A stretch of 64,000 nt of DNA from an uncultured Prevotellaceae bacterium (GTDB lineage Bacteria; Bacteroidota; Bacteroidia; Bacteroidales; Bacteroidaceae). The translations under genes were made by a program, and so were the position numbers. Location of the stretch: the NCBI GenBank assembly GCA_902786565.1, contig CADACW010000007.1, forward strand, positions 1-64,000, written 5' to 3'. Under the pieces are notes generated by a model. The model was not told the origin of the DNA. It ran no database searches and worked only from the letters and a program-made list of their open reading frames with translations. Each line of letters opens with the position of its first letter. The stretch's first letter is position 1. Below, piece after piece: positions 42,435 through 50,520 of the stretch.

Positions 42435-43490
42435 TTAGCCGTTAATATCTATGTTGTAGCTGCCAGCATGGTAGCTGTTCACACTCTCAAACACCCTGAA
42501 TGTCTCAGTTGTTCCGTCCTCCTTCTCAAACTCCTGCTCAGTCATGCTAAAGGGTATCTCCACACTATTGATGTCTGCCCGGATGAATCCACTCAACTTG
42601 CTGCCAACAACAACATATATCTTGTCTCCCTCATTACAGGTGACATCATACACTCCCCTCATGCCATTGCTCACAGGTCTTGCATACTCAGGATGGTCAG
42701 CCATAAACTGGCCTATGCCACTCAAATCCTCAAACTGACCTGTGAACAGGAAGAAGTTGTTGTAATGGGTGACGGTCTTGACCTTGGTGTATTCAATGCC
42801 AAGAATCTTTGCCACACACTTGATTTCAGTAGTCTCATCAATGGTGGTCTCAGCGGTGCAGCTGTCGCAGTTCTTGCCTATGCCATCATCATAGCCTTCA
42901 ATAGGAATCAGCTCCCCGTTGGCATAGAAGGCAATCCTCTCAAACACTCCGTTGGCATCTGCACTGGTGGCAGAGATATGCACCTTGCACCCATCCTCAG
43001 AGATAAAGTAGGTGGGGCTTACAATCATGTTGATGCCCTGCATGGCCTCTCCTGTGATGTCCTCCAGCTTTGACCATATCCTGTTTATCGCAACAGTCAG
43101 AACTTTCTGGTTCATGCCAATTAATGTTGAGTCGCCAAAATTATTCGACAATGCGTAGCCGTGTTCAGCTGCCGATTTCGCCAAGTTCTGAATATCCTCA
43201 TCCAACTCTGCCACCTTTTGTTCCAATAAAGCAACCAAAGCAGAAACGGCCTTTCCCTTCTCCTGATATTCATGTATCACCGCCATCATGGACGCTGTGA
43301 TTGCAGACAGTTCGCTGACGGCTTCAGGAGCAAGCTTCTCTTCCGTGACAGCCCCCGGCGCAATATGATGCCCTTCAATGGAGAAGTCCGCCAATTTATC
43401 CGAAGTGACGGCACCGCTCTGTATATCGCGTCCCTGTATCAGCACACGCCATTTCCCAATATGCTCTATAAACTCAAATAACTTCTGCAT
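42435..43490 (-). CDS. Tail or baseplate protein with coiled coil, 351 residues
   Basis: The N-terminus has two repeats of fibre type (DIQSGAVTSDKLADFSIEGH; HIAPGAVTEEKLAPEAVSEL), then a coiled coil (VSALVALLEQKVAELDEDIQ) and a beta-rich C-terminal domain. The AVT-x-DKLA repeat is common in trimeric tail fibres. It is the first gene of the low-GC appendage cluster. Confidence 0.65.
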   Translation of the reverse strand: MQKLFEFIEHIGKWRVLIQGRDIQSGAVTSDKLADFSIEGHHIAPGAVTEEKLAPEAVSELSAITASMMAVIHEYQEKGKAVSALVALLEQKVAELDEDIQNLAKSAAEHGYALSNNFGDSTLIGMNQKVLTVAINRIWSKLEDITGEAMQGINMIVSPTYFISEDGCKVHISATSADANGVFERIAFYANGELIPIEGYDDGIGKNCDSCTAETTIDETTEIKCVAKILGIEYTKVKTVTHYNNFFLFTGQFEDLSGIGQFMADHPEYARPVSNGMRGVYDVTCNEGDKIYVVVGSKLSGFIRADINSVEIPFSMTEQEFEKEDGTTETFRVFESVNSYHAGSYNIDING

Positions 43491-43517
43491 AACTCTCTAT
43501 CGTTTGGAGTCTCGTAT

Positions 43518-43536
43518 GGTGCTGTACCACAGCACC
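43518..43536 (+). repeat. Hairpin family copy 8
   Basis: Arm GGTGCTGT, loop ACC, arm ACAGCACC, perfect. Preceded by TCGTAT; one base after the stop of a leftward gene. Confidence 0.85.
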
Positions 43537-43537
43537 C

Positions 43538-43804
43538 TTAAATAACACAACATTTCAACACCTCTACAGGAGTGGCCAGCTTAATGTTCATCCGCTCCCT
43601 GGGGCGTATTTCTATCTCGTATCGGCGGGCGTCCTTCGGACTCTGACCGTAGTTGGCCCAGCCACCGTCTTCTTCCTGCTTCAGGGTGACTACAGGGGCT
43701 ACACTCGCAAGCTCTATCTGCACAAGCACAGGCTCTTCTATTTCCATTGCCTCGGACAGATAGCCGTTAGCTCCTTCGTCAAATGTAAAATGTAGGGTTG
43801 TCAT
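43538..43804 (-). CDS. Small late protein, 88 residues
   Basis: Starts MTTLHFTFDEGANGYLSEAM and ends NIKLATPVEVLKCCVI, mostly beta strands. A hairpin copy begins one base after its stop codon. It lies between the adaptor-like gene and the appendage cluster. The function is unknown. Confidence 0.55.
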   Translation of the reverse strand: MTTLHFTFDEGANGYLSEAMEIEEPVLVQIELASVAPVVTLKQEEDGGWANYGQSPKDARRYEIEIRPRERMNIKLATPVEVLKCCVI

Positions 43805-43840
43805 ACCTCTTTCTTTAACGTTTCGTCACAGCAACCTTGT

Positions 43841-44500
43841 TCAATCGCCCTCCATAAGGCTCTTTTGGGCAATGGCAAATAGCGAGGCGGCAATCTGCTC
43901 ACGAAAGGCCACCATTGTAAGTCCGGCTATCTGGTAGATAAAGGCGGCTTCAAGCCTTACTGGCACGTCCACGTCAGTGGTGTCATCAGAGGTGTCGCCA
44001 ATGGCCGGCTTCCGCACGATGGAGGTCTCTACCTTGTCGTCGTCAGTCTTTGCGCAGTACATTTCCAGATAGCGGTCTGCGTCATGATATGCTGTCGCGT
44101 TCACAGGCCGGTCCCAGCTGCCACGGGCATATTCATCCTGCTGCATAAGGTATTCCTGTGAACTTTCAGCGACAGGTACGGGAGATTGGGACCACGAAGA
44201 GAGACGCGCAGACACAATGCGAATCACGTCCGGAGGCAGCTTTACTTTTACTGGCTGGCCTGCAGCGATGACCACACCAGTCAGTTCTGCTGCCGTAAGA
44301 CTGTCAAGAATATCGCCGTCCAGCATATCCTCACGGGCGTTTTCTATCACGTATGTCAGAGCATACGGTATCTTGTCGATGATGACATCGGTCAGGTTCT
44401 GCTCGTCGGATGACCCGCCAAGAAACTCTGAGTCGTTTGCCATCAGCTCGTCAATAGCCGACCTCACACGGGTTACAATCTCCTTTACCTGCATACTCAT
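43841..44500 (-). CDS. Head-tail adaptor-like protein, 219 residues
   Basis: Helical protein (SMQVKEIVTRVRSAIDELMA) with VKLPPDVIRIVSARLSSWSQ and a DRPVNATAYHDADRYLEMYC segment, and a hydrophobic C-terminal helix (AAFIYQIAGLTMVAFREQIA). Length, helical start and position after the capsid genes fit a head-completion or adaptor protein of short-tailed phages; the assignment is by context. Confidence 0.5.
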   Translation of the reverse strand: MSMQVKEIVTRVRSAIDELMANDSEFLGGSSDEQNLTDVIIDKIPYALTYVIENAREDMLDGDILDSLTAAELTGVVIAAGQPVKVKLPPDVIRIVSARLSSWSQSPVPVAESSQEYLMQQDEYARGSWDRPVNATAYHDADRYLEMYCAKTDDDKVETSIVRKPAIGDTSDDTTDVDVPVRLEAAFIYQIAGLTMVAFREQIAASLFAIAQKSLMEGD

Positions 44501-44534
44501 TTCATTTTGGTGTAGGCTTTGCCGAAGCTGCCGG

Positions 44535-44999
44535 TCATCCTTTGTGAATAACCGGCTTCACGCCTGTCTTTTCCTCGATGAACTTGCGGGCCTGGCTCTC
44601 GTTCTCCACCTGCTCGCCCCATGTGCTTGCAATATAGGTAATGGCCTCGGCAAGGTTGTCAAACTCCATTTTACTTTCTCCTGCGCCATCAACGCTGGCC
44701 TCACCCTCTACATCGGCAGGCCCTTTCGGGGCAGGCTGTTGAGTAGGCTGCTGTACAACAGCAGCTATCGTCTTGCCGTCATCACCTTCTGGCAGTTCCT
44801 GCACAAAACGGTACATACGGCCTTTCTGGTCGCTCTCATCGAGTGCCATCTGGACAAACGGGTCTTTGGTGTAGAGACGGGCGGGGATGTTCTTCATCAC
44901 GTTTCCTCCCGTAAACTCAACCTTAACCTTCACGCCCTTGAAAGCAATGGTCGTGATGACGTTGTTCTTGCACTCTATAGTCTGATATACCTTAATCAT
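44535..44999 (-). CDS. Late structural protein, 154 residues
   Basis: Starts MIKVYQTIECKNNVITTIAF at 44999; an upstream start would place a hairpin copy in the gene. A beta domain is followed by an Ala/Pro/Glu-rich linker and a helical end (FDNLAEAITYIASTWGEQVE; ARKFIEEKTGVKPV). It directly follows the capsid gene and may be a head decoration or fibre protein. Confidence 0.5.
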   Translation of the reverse strand: MIKVYQTIECKNNVITTIAFKGVKVKVEFTGGNVMKNIPARLYTKDPFVQMALDESDQKGRMYRFVQELPEGDDGKTIAAVVQQPTQQPAPKGPADVEGEASVDGAGESKMEFDNLAEAITYIASTWGEQVENESQARKFIEEKTGVKPVIHKG

Positions 45000-45029
45000 A
45001 TCTTTCTCTGTTTTTGGGGTGTTTTCTAT

Positions 45030-45048
45030 GCTGCAACACTGTTGCAGC
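45030..45048 (+). repeat. Hairpin family copy 9
   Basis: Arms as copy 4, loop ACT. Preceded by TCTAT; intergenic, between the capsid gene and the next leftward gene. Confidence 0.85.
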
Positions 45049-45094
45049 CACAAAAAGCGCGGGTGGCGGTTCGCCCGCCACCGTTGCCATTGTC

Positions 45095-46744
45095 TTATCC
45101 GTTCACAACTCCATTGTACTGAATCCAGCTGCCTTCGCTGTACTCATACACATGGTCGGTGTCAAGCGTCACTTCCACGCTGTTCACGGTGATCGTCACC
45201 GGGTTCTTCAGCAGAATCAGCATACCCTCGTAAGGTGTAGCGGGCAGGCTGTCAGTCATCACCACAGGACGTGCCGTCTTCGATACGTTGCGCTGTGCAA
45301 TCAGGCTTGCCGGACCAACCAGGATGCTGTTGTAACCACGCAGAGCCAAAGCACCGGCCTCGATGTAGACGTAGCGAGTAGCCTCGCGGGTGTCCTTCGC
45401 GCCCTTCTTCATGTCGATGGTGCGCTCCGTCTTCGAGATGTTCGTGTAGTAGCGGGCACCCTTCATGTCGATGACCACAGCAAACTTCGAGTAGCCTATC
45501 TTGTTCAGGGCCGGGGCATAGATCAGGTTCAGCTTGCCGAAGTTGTTGTGGAAGGCCAGAATCTTAACGCCGAAGTCGGTGGTCTCCTGGGTCAGGCGGA
45601 TGCGGTCGTTGATGTCCTTCATGTTGATGATGTCCTCCAGCATGTCCTTGCCGCAGTACATGTCGGCCTCGTCATGCTCGCTGAACTCCGTGAACTGAAT
45701 CTTAGTGACGGCGGTAATGTCGGTGAACTCGATACCGTCGTCGCTGATGCCCAGCGTGTTCGACAGCTGGCGAAGCACACCTTCTGACGTATAGACGAAC
45801 TCCTCGCCCATCGTCGGGTCAACAAGCATCTTGAAGCGCTTCTGCTTGCCAAGCCACAGCGTGTACTCAGCCTTTGCGGAGAACTTGCGTAAGGCCTCGG
45901 CCTTGATGTCCTTGATGGCCCAGCGGGCCTTGGTGATGATGCGCTTCTGGTAGTCCGTGAAGACAACGTTGAAAATCTGCTTCTGCAGATAGACGGTCTT
46001 CGGACGGGGCTGGAAGTTATCGGGCGTCACCTCCTGCTGGCTCTCGGCACCGGCAATGGCACAGACCACGATGTGCGTGCCGCTCGGAATGGCCGGACAA
46101 GTCATGTCATCCAGAGAGTCGTTATACTCGCCGTTGGTCACGGCGGGACCGTTGATGGCCTGACAGGTGGCTTCCTTCAGCGTCGGGTTGGCAACAACAA
46201 ACAGCATCAGGTCACCTTCCTTTTTCGTATTCGAACCGTCGGCATAGCCGTCCACGCCCTGGACGTACAGGGTGCTGCCAGGAGTCAGCAGTTTCAGGTC
46301 GCCGTCGAAGTTCGACGCATTCAGTTTGATGCTGGCGCCAGCAGTGATATTGGCCTTCACGGTGCCTGTAAGCTCTTCCTCGCCCAGGCGGAAATGGATG
46401 GTCTCATAGTCACGGCAGGTGCGCTGCTGGGCTACGGTACGCGCACGGTTCAGCAGCACGAACTTATGACAGCGGAAGTGGATCACGTCCTCGTCATAGT
46501 CGGGCTGGGCAAGGTCGCCCTCCTTCAACTGTGTGGCACTGGCCTGTGTGCCGCTCAAACTCTGGCCTGCACCGTCACCGGCGGGACTGGGCAGGTTGTT
46601 CGCGTTTGGGTCAACGGGGTCAACGGGGTTGTTGGGGTCGGGCACCGTAGGCACATCGGCCATAGCCATTCCTCCACCCGTAACTACGGCAAGCATACAC
46701 AGCAGCACGCTCACCAACAAATGAAAATTAAACATTCGTTTCAT
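45095..46744 (-). CDS. Probable major capsid protein, signal-peptide-like N-terminus
   Basis: 549 residues. The main body (about 90-520) has HK97-fold features: a long spine-like helix (FTDYQKRIITKARWAIKDIK), then GEEFVYTSEGVLRQLSNTLG and a late segment with GALALRGYNSILVGPASLIA. Its position between scaffold-like and adaptor genes also fits a capsid protein. Unexpectedly the first 30 residues (MKRMFNFHLLVSVLLCMLAV then VTGGGMAMA) look like a Sec signal peptide, followed by a Pro/Asn-rich stretch. In a capsid protein this segment might be a cleaved delta domain or a membrane anchor for assembly. The start at 46744 is not certain. Confidence 0.6.
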   Translation of the reverse strand: MKRMFNFHLLVSVLLCMLAVVTGGGMAMADVPTVPDPNNPVDPVDPNANNLPSPAGDGAGQSLSGTQASATQLKEGDLAQPDYDEDVIHFRCHKFVLLNRARTVAQQRTCRDYETIHFRLGEEELTGTVKANITAGASIKLNASNFDGDLKLLTPGSTLYVQGVDGYADGSNTKKEGDLMLFVVANPTLKEATCQAINGPAVTNGEYNDSLDDMTCPAIPSGTHIVVCAIAGAESQQEVTPDNFQPRPKTVYLQKQIFNVVFTDYQKRIITKARWAIKDIKAEALRKFSAKAEYTLWLGKQKRFKMLVDPTMGEEFVYTSEGVLRQLSNTLGISDDGIEFTDITAVTKIQFTEFSEHDEADMYCGKDMLEDIINMKDINDRIRLTQETTDFGVKILAFHNNFGKLNLIYAPALNKIGYSKFAVVIDMKGARYYTNISKTERTIDMKKGAKDTREATRYVYIEAGALALRGYNSILVGPASLIAQRNVSKTARPVVMTDSLPATPYEGMLILLKNPVTITVNSVEVTLDTDHVYEYSEGSWIQYNGVVNG

Positions 46745-46799
46745 AATAACCATTTTTTAAATTGTACAAATATTTCACTGTCTCTCGATTGTCTCGGAT

Positions 46800-46818
46800 G
46801 CTGCACTACCAGCGCAGC
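46800..46818 (+). repeat. Hairpin family copy 10
   Basis: Arm GCTGCACT, loop ACC, arm AGCGCAGC (one mismatch). Preceded by TCGGAT; three bases after the stop of the 53-residue leftward gene. Confidence 0.85.
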
Positions 46819-46821
46819 CCT

Positions 46822-46983
46822 TCAGTCATCCTCCCAATCCTCAAAGAATGACTTGCGTTTCTTCTTTTTCTTCGGAGGCGGCTCTATCGGCTCCTGCGCA
46901 AGTCCGCCATCCTTCAGAAGGGAGGCACTTGCCACGCTGCCGGTCATGCTTACGCCTGCATCCTGTCCGTCGGGGCCTGTCAT
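46822..46983 (-). CDS. 53-residue protein with KKK-SFF-DWE tail
   Basis: Starts MTGPDGQDAGVSMTGSVASA and ends PPPKKKKKRKSFFEDWEDD. The tail matches the last residues of the scaffold-like protein just upstream (GKKKSSFFSDWEREEGM). Both genes are followed within three bases by a hairpin-family copy. It is probably a capsid assembly or minor head protein made from a duplicated tail. Confidence 0.6.
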   Translation of the reverse strand: MTGPDGQDAGVSMTGSVASASLLKDGGLAQEPIEPPPKKKKKRKSFFEDWEDD

Positions 46984-47014
46984 ACCTTGTTTATATTATA
47001 TGTGTGTTCCGTAT

Positions 47015-47033
47015 GCAGCTGTATTACAGCAGC
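47015..47033 (+). repeat. Hairpin family copy 11
   Basis: Arm GCAGCTGT, loop ATT, arm ACAGCAGC (one mismatch). Preceded by CCGTAT; two bases after the stop of the scaffold-like gene. Confidence 0.85.
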
Positions 47034-47035
47034 CC

Positions 47036-47827
47036 TCACATGCCTTCCTCACGCTCCCAGTCACTAAAGAAGCTGCTCTTCTTCTTGCCCTGCGGCTCAC
47101 CCGCTCCAGCACCGCCTGTTGACAGCGTGGGGGGCATGCCCTCATCGTCAAACTCCTTCTTGGGGTTCTGAATGCGGCTGTTAAGGGCCTGGGCGCTGGC
47201 CTGCTCACGCGCCGATGCAATGTCGGCATCGTAGTTGCGGGCTTTCAGGTAGGCCTCCCAAGTCTCCTTGCTGACAATACCCTTGGCGGCATTGCCGATA
47301 ACGTTCTCAAAGAAGTCGTCCACCAGCTGCAGGCATTCGTCGTCGCTCATGCCGCGCTCCTGCTGGATTTCCTTCAGCGCCGCAAAAGAGGCCTGATAGT
47401 TGGACTTCATCTCTGCCTGGGCCTGCTGCCCCTTCACTTGGTTTGCCTGGAACTTGTCAAGGGCCTCGGCAATCTTCTGGCCGAAGTCGGGGTCGTTGAC
47501 CAACTCCCTGATGTCAAGGTCGGGGCCTGCCTGCTCGGCAAGGTAAACGAAGGGGTTCTCTCCTTCCTTGGCCGCTAACAGCATGCCGGCAAGCGTCGGA
47601 GTCTTGTCGAACACGTCGGCAAGTTCCTTGTTGCTCTTGCGGTAGCTTTCAAGCTCGTCAAGGTCGGCATTGGCCTGGCCGTACCAGCCTTCCTCGTCAT
47701 CCTCGCTGATGTCGGGGTACGCTTCCCTGCGGCGGCTGGCGTAGCGCTCCCTCTGTGTCGGTTCCTTCGGCGGTTCCTGCTGTTGTGCGTTAGGCCGCGC
47801 CTCTGCATTTGTCTTTCTCTCTGCCAT
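47036..47827 (-). CDS. Scaffold-like head protein, 263 residues
   Basis: Charged, helical protein, rich in Glu, Gln and Ala (ARPNAQQQEPPKEPTQRERY; DVFDKTPTLAGMLLAAKEGE; ALDKFQANQVKGQQAQAEMK), ending in the basic-aromatic tail GKKKSSFFSDWEREEGM. Size, helicity and position upstream of the capsid gene fit a scaffolding protein whose basic C-terminus binds the capsid shell, as in other phages. Confidence 0.55.
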   Translation of the reverse strand: MAERKTNAEARPNAQQQEPPKEPTQRERYASRRREAYPDISEDDEEGWYGQANADLDELESYRKSNKELADVFDKTPTLAGMLLAAKEGENPFVYLAEQAGPDLDIRELVNDPDFGQKIAEALDKFQANQVKGQQAQAEMKSNYQASFAALKEIQQERGMSDDECLQLVDDFFENVIGNAAKGIVSKETWEAYLKARNYDADIASAREQASAQALNSRIQNPKKEFDDEGMPPTLSTGGAGAGEPQGKKKSSFFSDWEREEGM

Positions 47828-47878
47828 GATGATAATTATCTTTAGTGGTTATTGATTTCCTGTCCCGCGCCTTGCGGT

Positions 47879-48316
47879 TCACACGCAAGGAGCACAGCAC
47901 TTGTTTACCTGTTCCTCAAACCAGCGCCCAAAGCTCTTGTCGGCCTTCTTCTGCTTGTCTTCGGGTTCCTCGGCCTTCTTGTGGCTTACCTTCCAGCCAA
48001 GGTCGTCAAGGGCACTCTCCCAGTTGTACACGCTTACACTCTGTTCCTTGCCGGTAACAAGGTAGTCGAACTTCTCCTCCATCTTGATGACCTTGTCGTG
48101 GGGTATCTCGTTCTTCTTCAGCAGCCCAGTCACGTCTTCGATGCTGCTGTCCGTGCATACCACCACAAGGCTTGTGGAGTGTTTCTTCAGGGTGGTCATG
48201 CCCTCCTTGGCCATGTCACGCAGAACATACGACCCACTTGCATCCTTCTCGAACAGGGCTTCCTGAAAGATGGCGTAGGCCTTCTTTTCAATCTTCTTTT
48301 GCTTCGTCTCTGCCAT
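47879..48316 (-). CDS. First gene of the leftward late operon, 145 residues
   Basis: Starts MAETKQKKIEKKAYAIFQEA. It has a helical N-terminus, a small alpha/beta middle (TSLVVVCTDSSIEDVTGLLK) and a charged tail with two Cys at the end (NKCCAPCV). By position it may be a head protein or regulator. It is driven by the leftward half of the 48.4-kb divergent promoter. Confidence 0.5.
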   Translation of the reverse strand: MAETKQKKIEKKAYAIFQEALFEKDASGSYVLRDMAKEGMTTLKKHSTSLVVVCTDSSIEDVTGLLKKNEIPHDKVIKMEEKFDYLVTGKEQSVSVYNWESALDDLGWKVSHKKAEEPEDKQKKADKSFGRWFEEQVNKCCAPCV

Positions 48317-48332
48317 AACAAGAATTTTTCGG

Positions 48333-48426
48333 TAAAATTAAGAAGGAAACGCCATGCCTTTTTCACAAAAATCCCAAACGTATGGGATTTTTGTGAAATA
48401 CACACATCTTTTCCTCTGTATCTTTG
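48333..48426. promoter_or_regulatory. Divergent late promoter around a 16-bp palindrome
   Basis: TTTCACAAAAATCCCA (48361-48376) and TGGGATTTTTGTGAAA (48383-48398) form perfect 16-base arms around 6 bases. Exactly 20 bases beyond each outer end lies a -7 box: TATCTTTG (48419-48426) rightward toward portal, and TAATTTTA (48340-48333, minus strand) leftward toward the capsid operon. The same arm and the same 20-base distance occur at 60.1 kb. Confidence 0.75.
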
Positions 48427-48445
48427 CACAAAAATGGTTCAGTAT

Positions 48446-48464
48446 GCTGCTGTACCACAGCAGC
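48446..48464 (+). repeat. Hairpin family copy 12
   Basis: Arm GCTGCTGT, loop ACC, arm ACAGCAGC, perfect. Preceded by CAGTAT; in the leader of the portal operon. Confidence 0.85.
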
Positions 48465-48483
48465 CCCTATATGACTAAGGATT

Positions 48484-50514
48484 ATGCAAAGACCGCTTCT
48501 TACTCTCGACGATGTGCGCCCGCTCGGAAAGGACTACCGGCTCGACACAGTGAAGGAACGCCTGCACCAGAACACGGGCGGGCGTTACGACATGGAACTG
48601 CTGGCCGACTGCGCACGCTCGTGGAACAACAAGGATGAATTCAGGAAGGAGCGAGCACGCATCCTACGCTACCTCTTCGGCAACCAGTGGGGCGACTATG
48701 TCACCTACCGAGGATTGCGCATGACCGAGGAGGAGTACATCAAACTCAAGCACAACACTCCCCTGAAAAATAATGTCATGGTCTCACTCTGGATGTCCGT
48801 CGTAGGCCTGCACGCCAAGCAGGAGACCGAGCCAGTATGCTATGCACGCGCAGAGGACAGCAAGAACCTCTCCGACATGATGTCATCGGCACTGCAGACC
48901 AACTGGCAGAACACATATATGCCTGACATTCTAGATGTGGTGTTTGCCGAATACCTCATATCGGGGGCGGCATTCGCACGTGAGTCATACGAGGAGCGAG
49001 AGGAGCTGCACGACTCATACACCGACTACGTCAATCCCTACTACATGTTCTGGGAGGCAGGCAGCGACCCGGCACACCGAGACCTGAGAATGATTGGCTA
49101 CCTGCACGACATCTCGCCGGCGGAGCTTTACTTCCGCTTCGCAAAGCCAAAGTACGGCCTCACTATCAAAGACCTTAACGACATATTCCACATCGGGCAC
49201 CAGGGAGAGGCCGGCATCAACGAGAACTACCAGGAGCAGAACCAGCAGCACGCCTACGAGAACGTCAGCTTCTACACGGCCTCCGATGCAGGACTATGCC
49301 GGGTCATAGAGGTGTGGCGCGAGGAGGTGAAGCCGCGCTGGCAGTGCCACGACCCGCTGGCCGTCACACAGGCTGATGCCTATTTCCGTGTCGACACAAA
49401 GGACCTGAAGCATATCCGTGAAAAGAACGTGCAGCGCAAGCGTCTCTACGACCAGCAGGGAGTACCCGTTGAAAAGCAGGCATACATCACTGCCGAGCAT
49501 ATCGTCGACAAGTACTGGCACTACTGTTTCCTGTCGCCGGAGGGGCGCATACTCTGTGAGGGGGAAACGCCCTATGACCACAAGTCACACCCCTTCTCAA
49601 TGACGCTCTTCCCATACATCAACGGTGAGGTGCACCCCTTCATGGGATTCTTCATTGACCAGCAGCGTTTCATCAACAGCCTCGTCATGATGAACCACAT
49701 GGCCGTCAAGTCTGCGGTGAAAGGTCTGAAGTTCCTCCCACTGTCACTAAAACCCGACGACATGACCATTGAGGAGTACGCCAACCAGTCCTCGGAGTAC
49801 GATGCCGTCTATGTCTACGACGACCGCAAGGCGAAGCGCACGGGCGCAAAGCCGGAGTTCTTCACGCACTCGGCATTCAACATCGGCACCAATGAGATGC
49901 TGCAGACGCAGCTTAACATGATCCATGAGGTGTCGGGAGTGTCAGGGGCTTTGCAGGGAAAGACGCCTACCAGCGGAACGTCCTTCGCACGCTACTCACT
50001 CGAGGCGGAGAACGCAACCACAACCATCTACCCGCTCATCAAGCGCTACAACTCTTTCAAGGAACGGCTCGCACTGAAGAAGTGCATCACCATGCAGCAG
50101 TTCTACGAGGAGGGACGCGACATCACGCCAAAGTCATCCGACCATCAGACGTTCTACCGGGCACAGTCGGCACGTAACGTGCAGTTCCGCACATCCATCA
50201 AGGAGTCTGCCTCATCGGCGGCATACATACAGCGCATCAACGAGTTCCTCGACCGTCTCTTTGAGCGTGGGGCCATCGACACGCGCATGTACATCAAGAA
50301 CTATGACGCACCCGGTGCGGACAAGCTCCTCGTCGAGTACGACAACTACATGCAGCAGATGCAGCAGGGACAGATGCCGGGGGCTCCAGTCCAGGTGCCA
50401 GGGGCAAACCAGCAGGCCGCGCAGCAGGCCGCGCAGGCGCTCATGAGCGAAGGGCAGATGTTCACACGACAGCAGCCCAACGCCCGTCTCACACCCTACA
50501 AGCAAACAGCATAA
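48484..50514 (+). CDS. Portal protein
   Basis: This 676-residue protein forms the dodecameric ring through which DNA is packaged. It has the typical long mixed core with FGNQWGDYVTYRGLRMTEEE near the N-terminus, DVVFAEYLISGAAFARESYE, and a stem or crown region rich in helices (LEAENATTTIYPLIKRYNSF). A Gln-rich C-terminus (QQMQQGQMPGAPVQVPGANQ) is common in portals. It is the first gene of the rightward late operon, and a hairpin copy lies in its leader. Confidence 0.8.
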   Translation: MQRPLLTLDDVRPLGKDYRLDTVKERLHQNTGGRYDMELLADCARSWNNKDEFRKERARILRYLFGNQWGDYVTYRGLRMTEEEYIKLKHNTPLKNNVMVSLWMSVVGLHAKQETEPVCYARAEDSKNLSDMMSSALQTNWQNTYMPDILDVVFAEYLISGAAFARESYEEREELHDSYTDYVNPYYMFWEAGSDPAHRDLRMIGYLHDISPAELYFRFAKPKYGLTIKDLNDIFHIGHQGEAGINENYQEQNQQHAYENVSFYTASDAGLCRVIEVWREEVKPRWQCHDPLAVTQADAYFRVDTKDLKHIREKNVQRKRLYDQQGVPVEKQAYITAEHIVDKYWHYCFLSPEGRILCEGETPYDHKSHPFSMTLFPYINGEVHPFMGFFIDQQRFINSLVMMNHMAVKSAVKGLKFLPLSLKPDDMTIEEYANQSSEYDAVYVYDDRKAKRTGAKPEFFTHSAFNIGTNEMLQTQLNMIHEVSGVSGALQGKTPTSGTSFARYSLEAENATTTIYPLIKRYNSFKERLALKKCITMQQFYEEGRDITPKSSDHQTFYRAQSARNVQFRTSIKESASSAAYIQRINEFLDRLFERGAIDTRMYIKNYDAPGADKLLVEYDNYMQQMQQGQMPGAPVQVPGANQQAAQQAAQALMSEGQMFTRQQPNARLTPYKQTA

Positions 50515-50520
50515 ACACCT

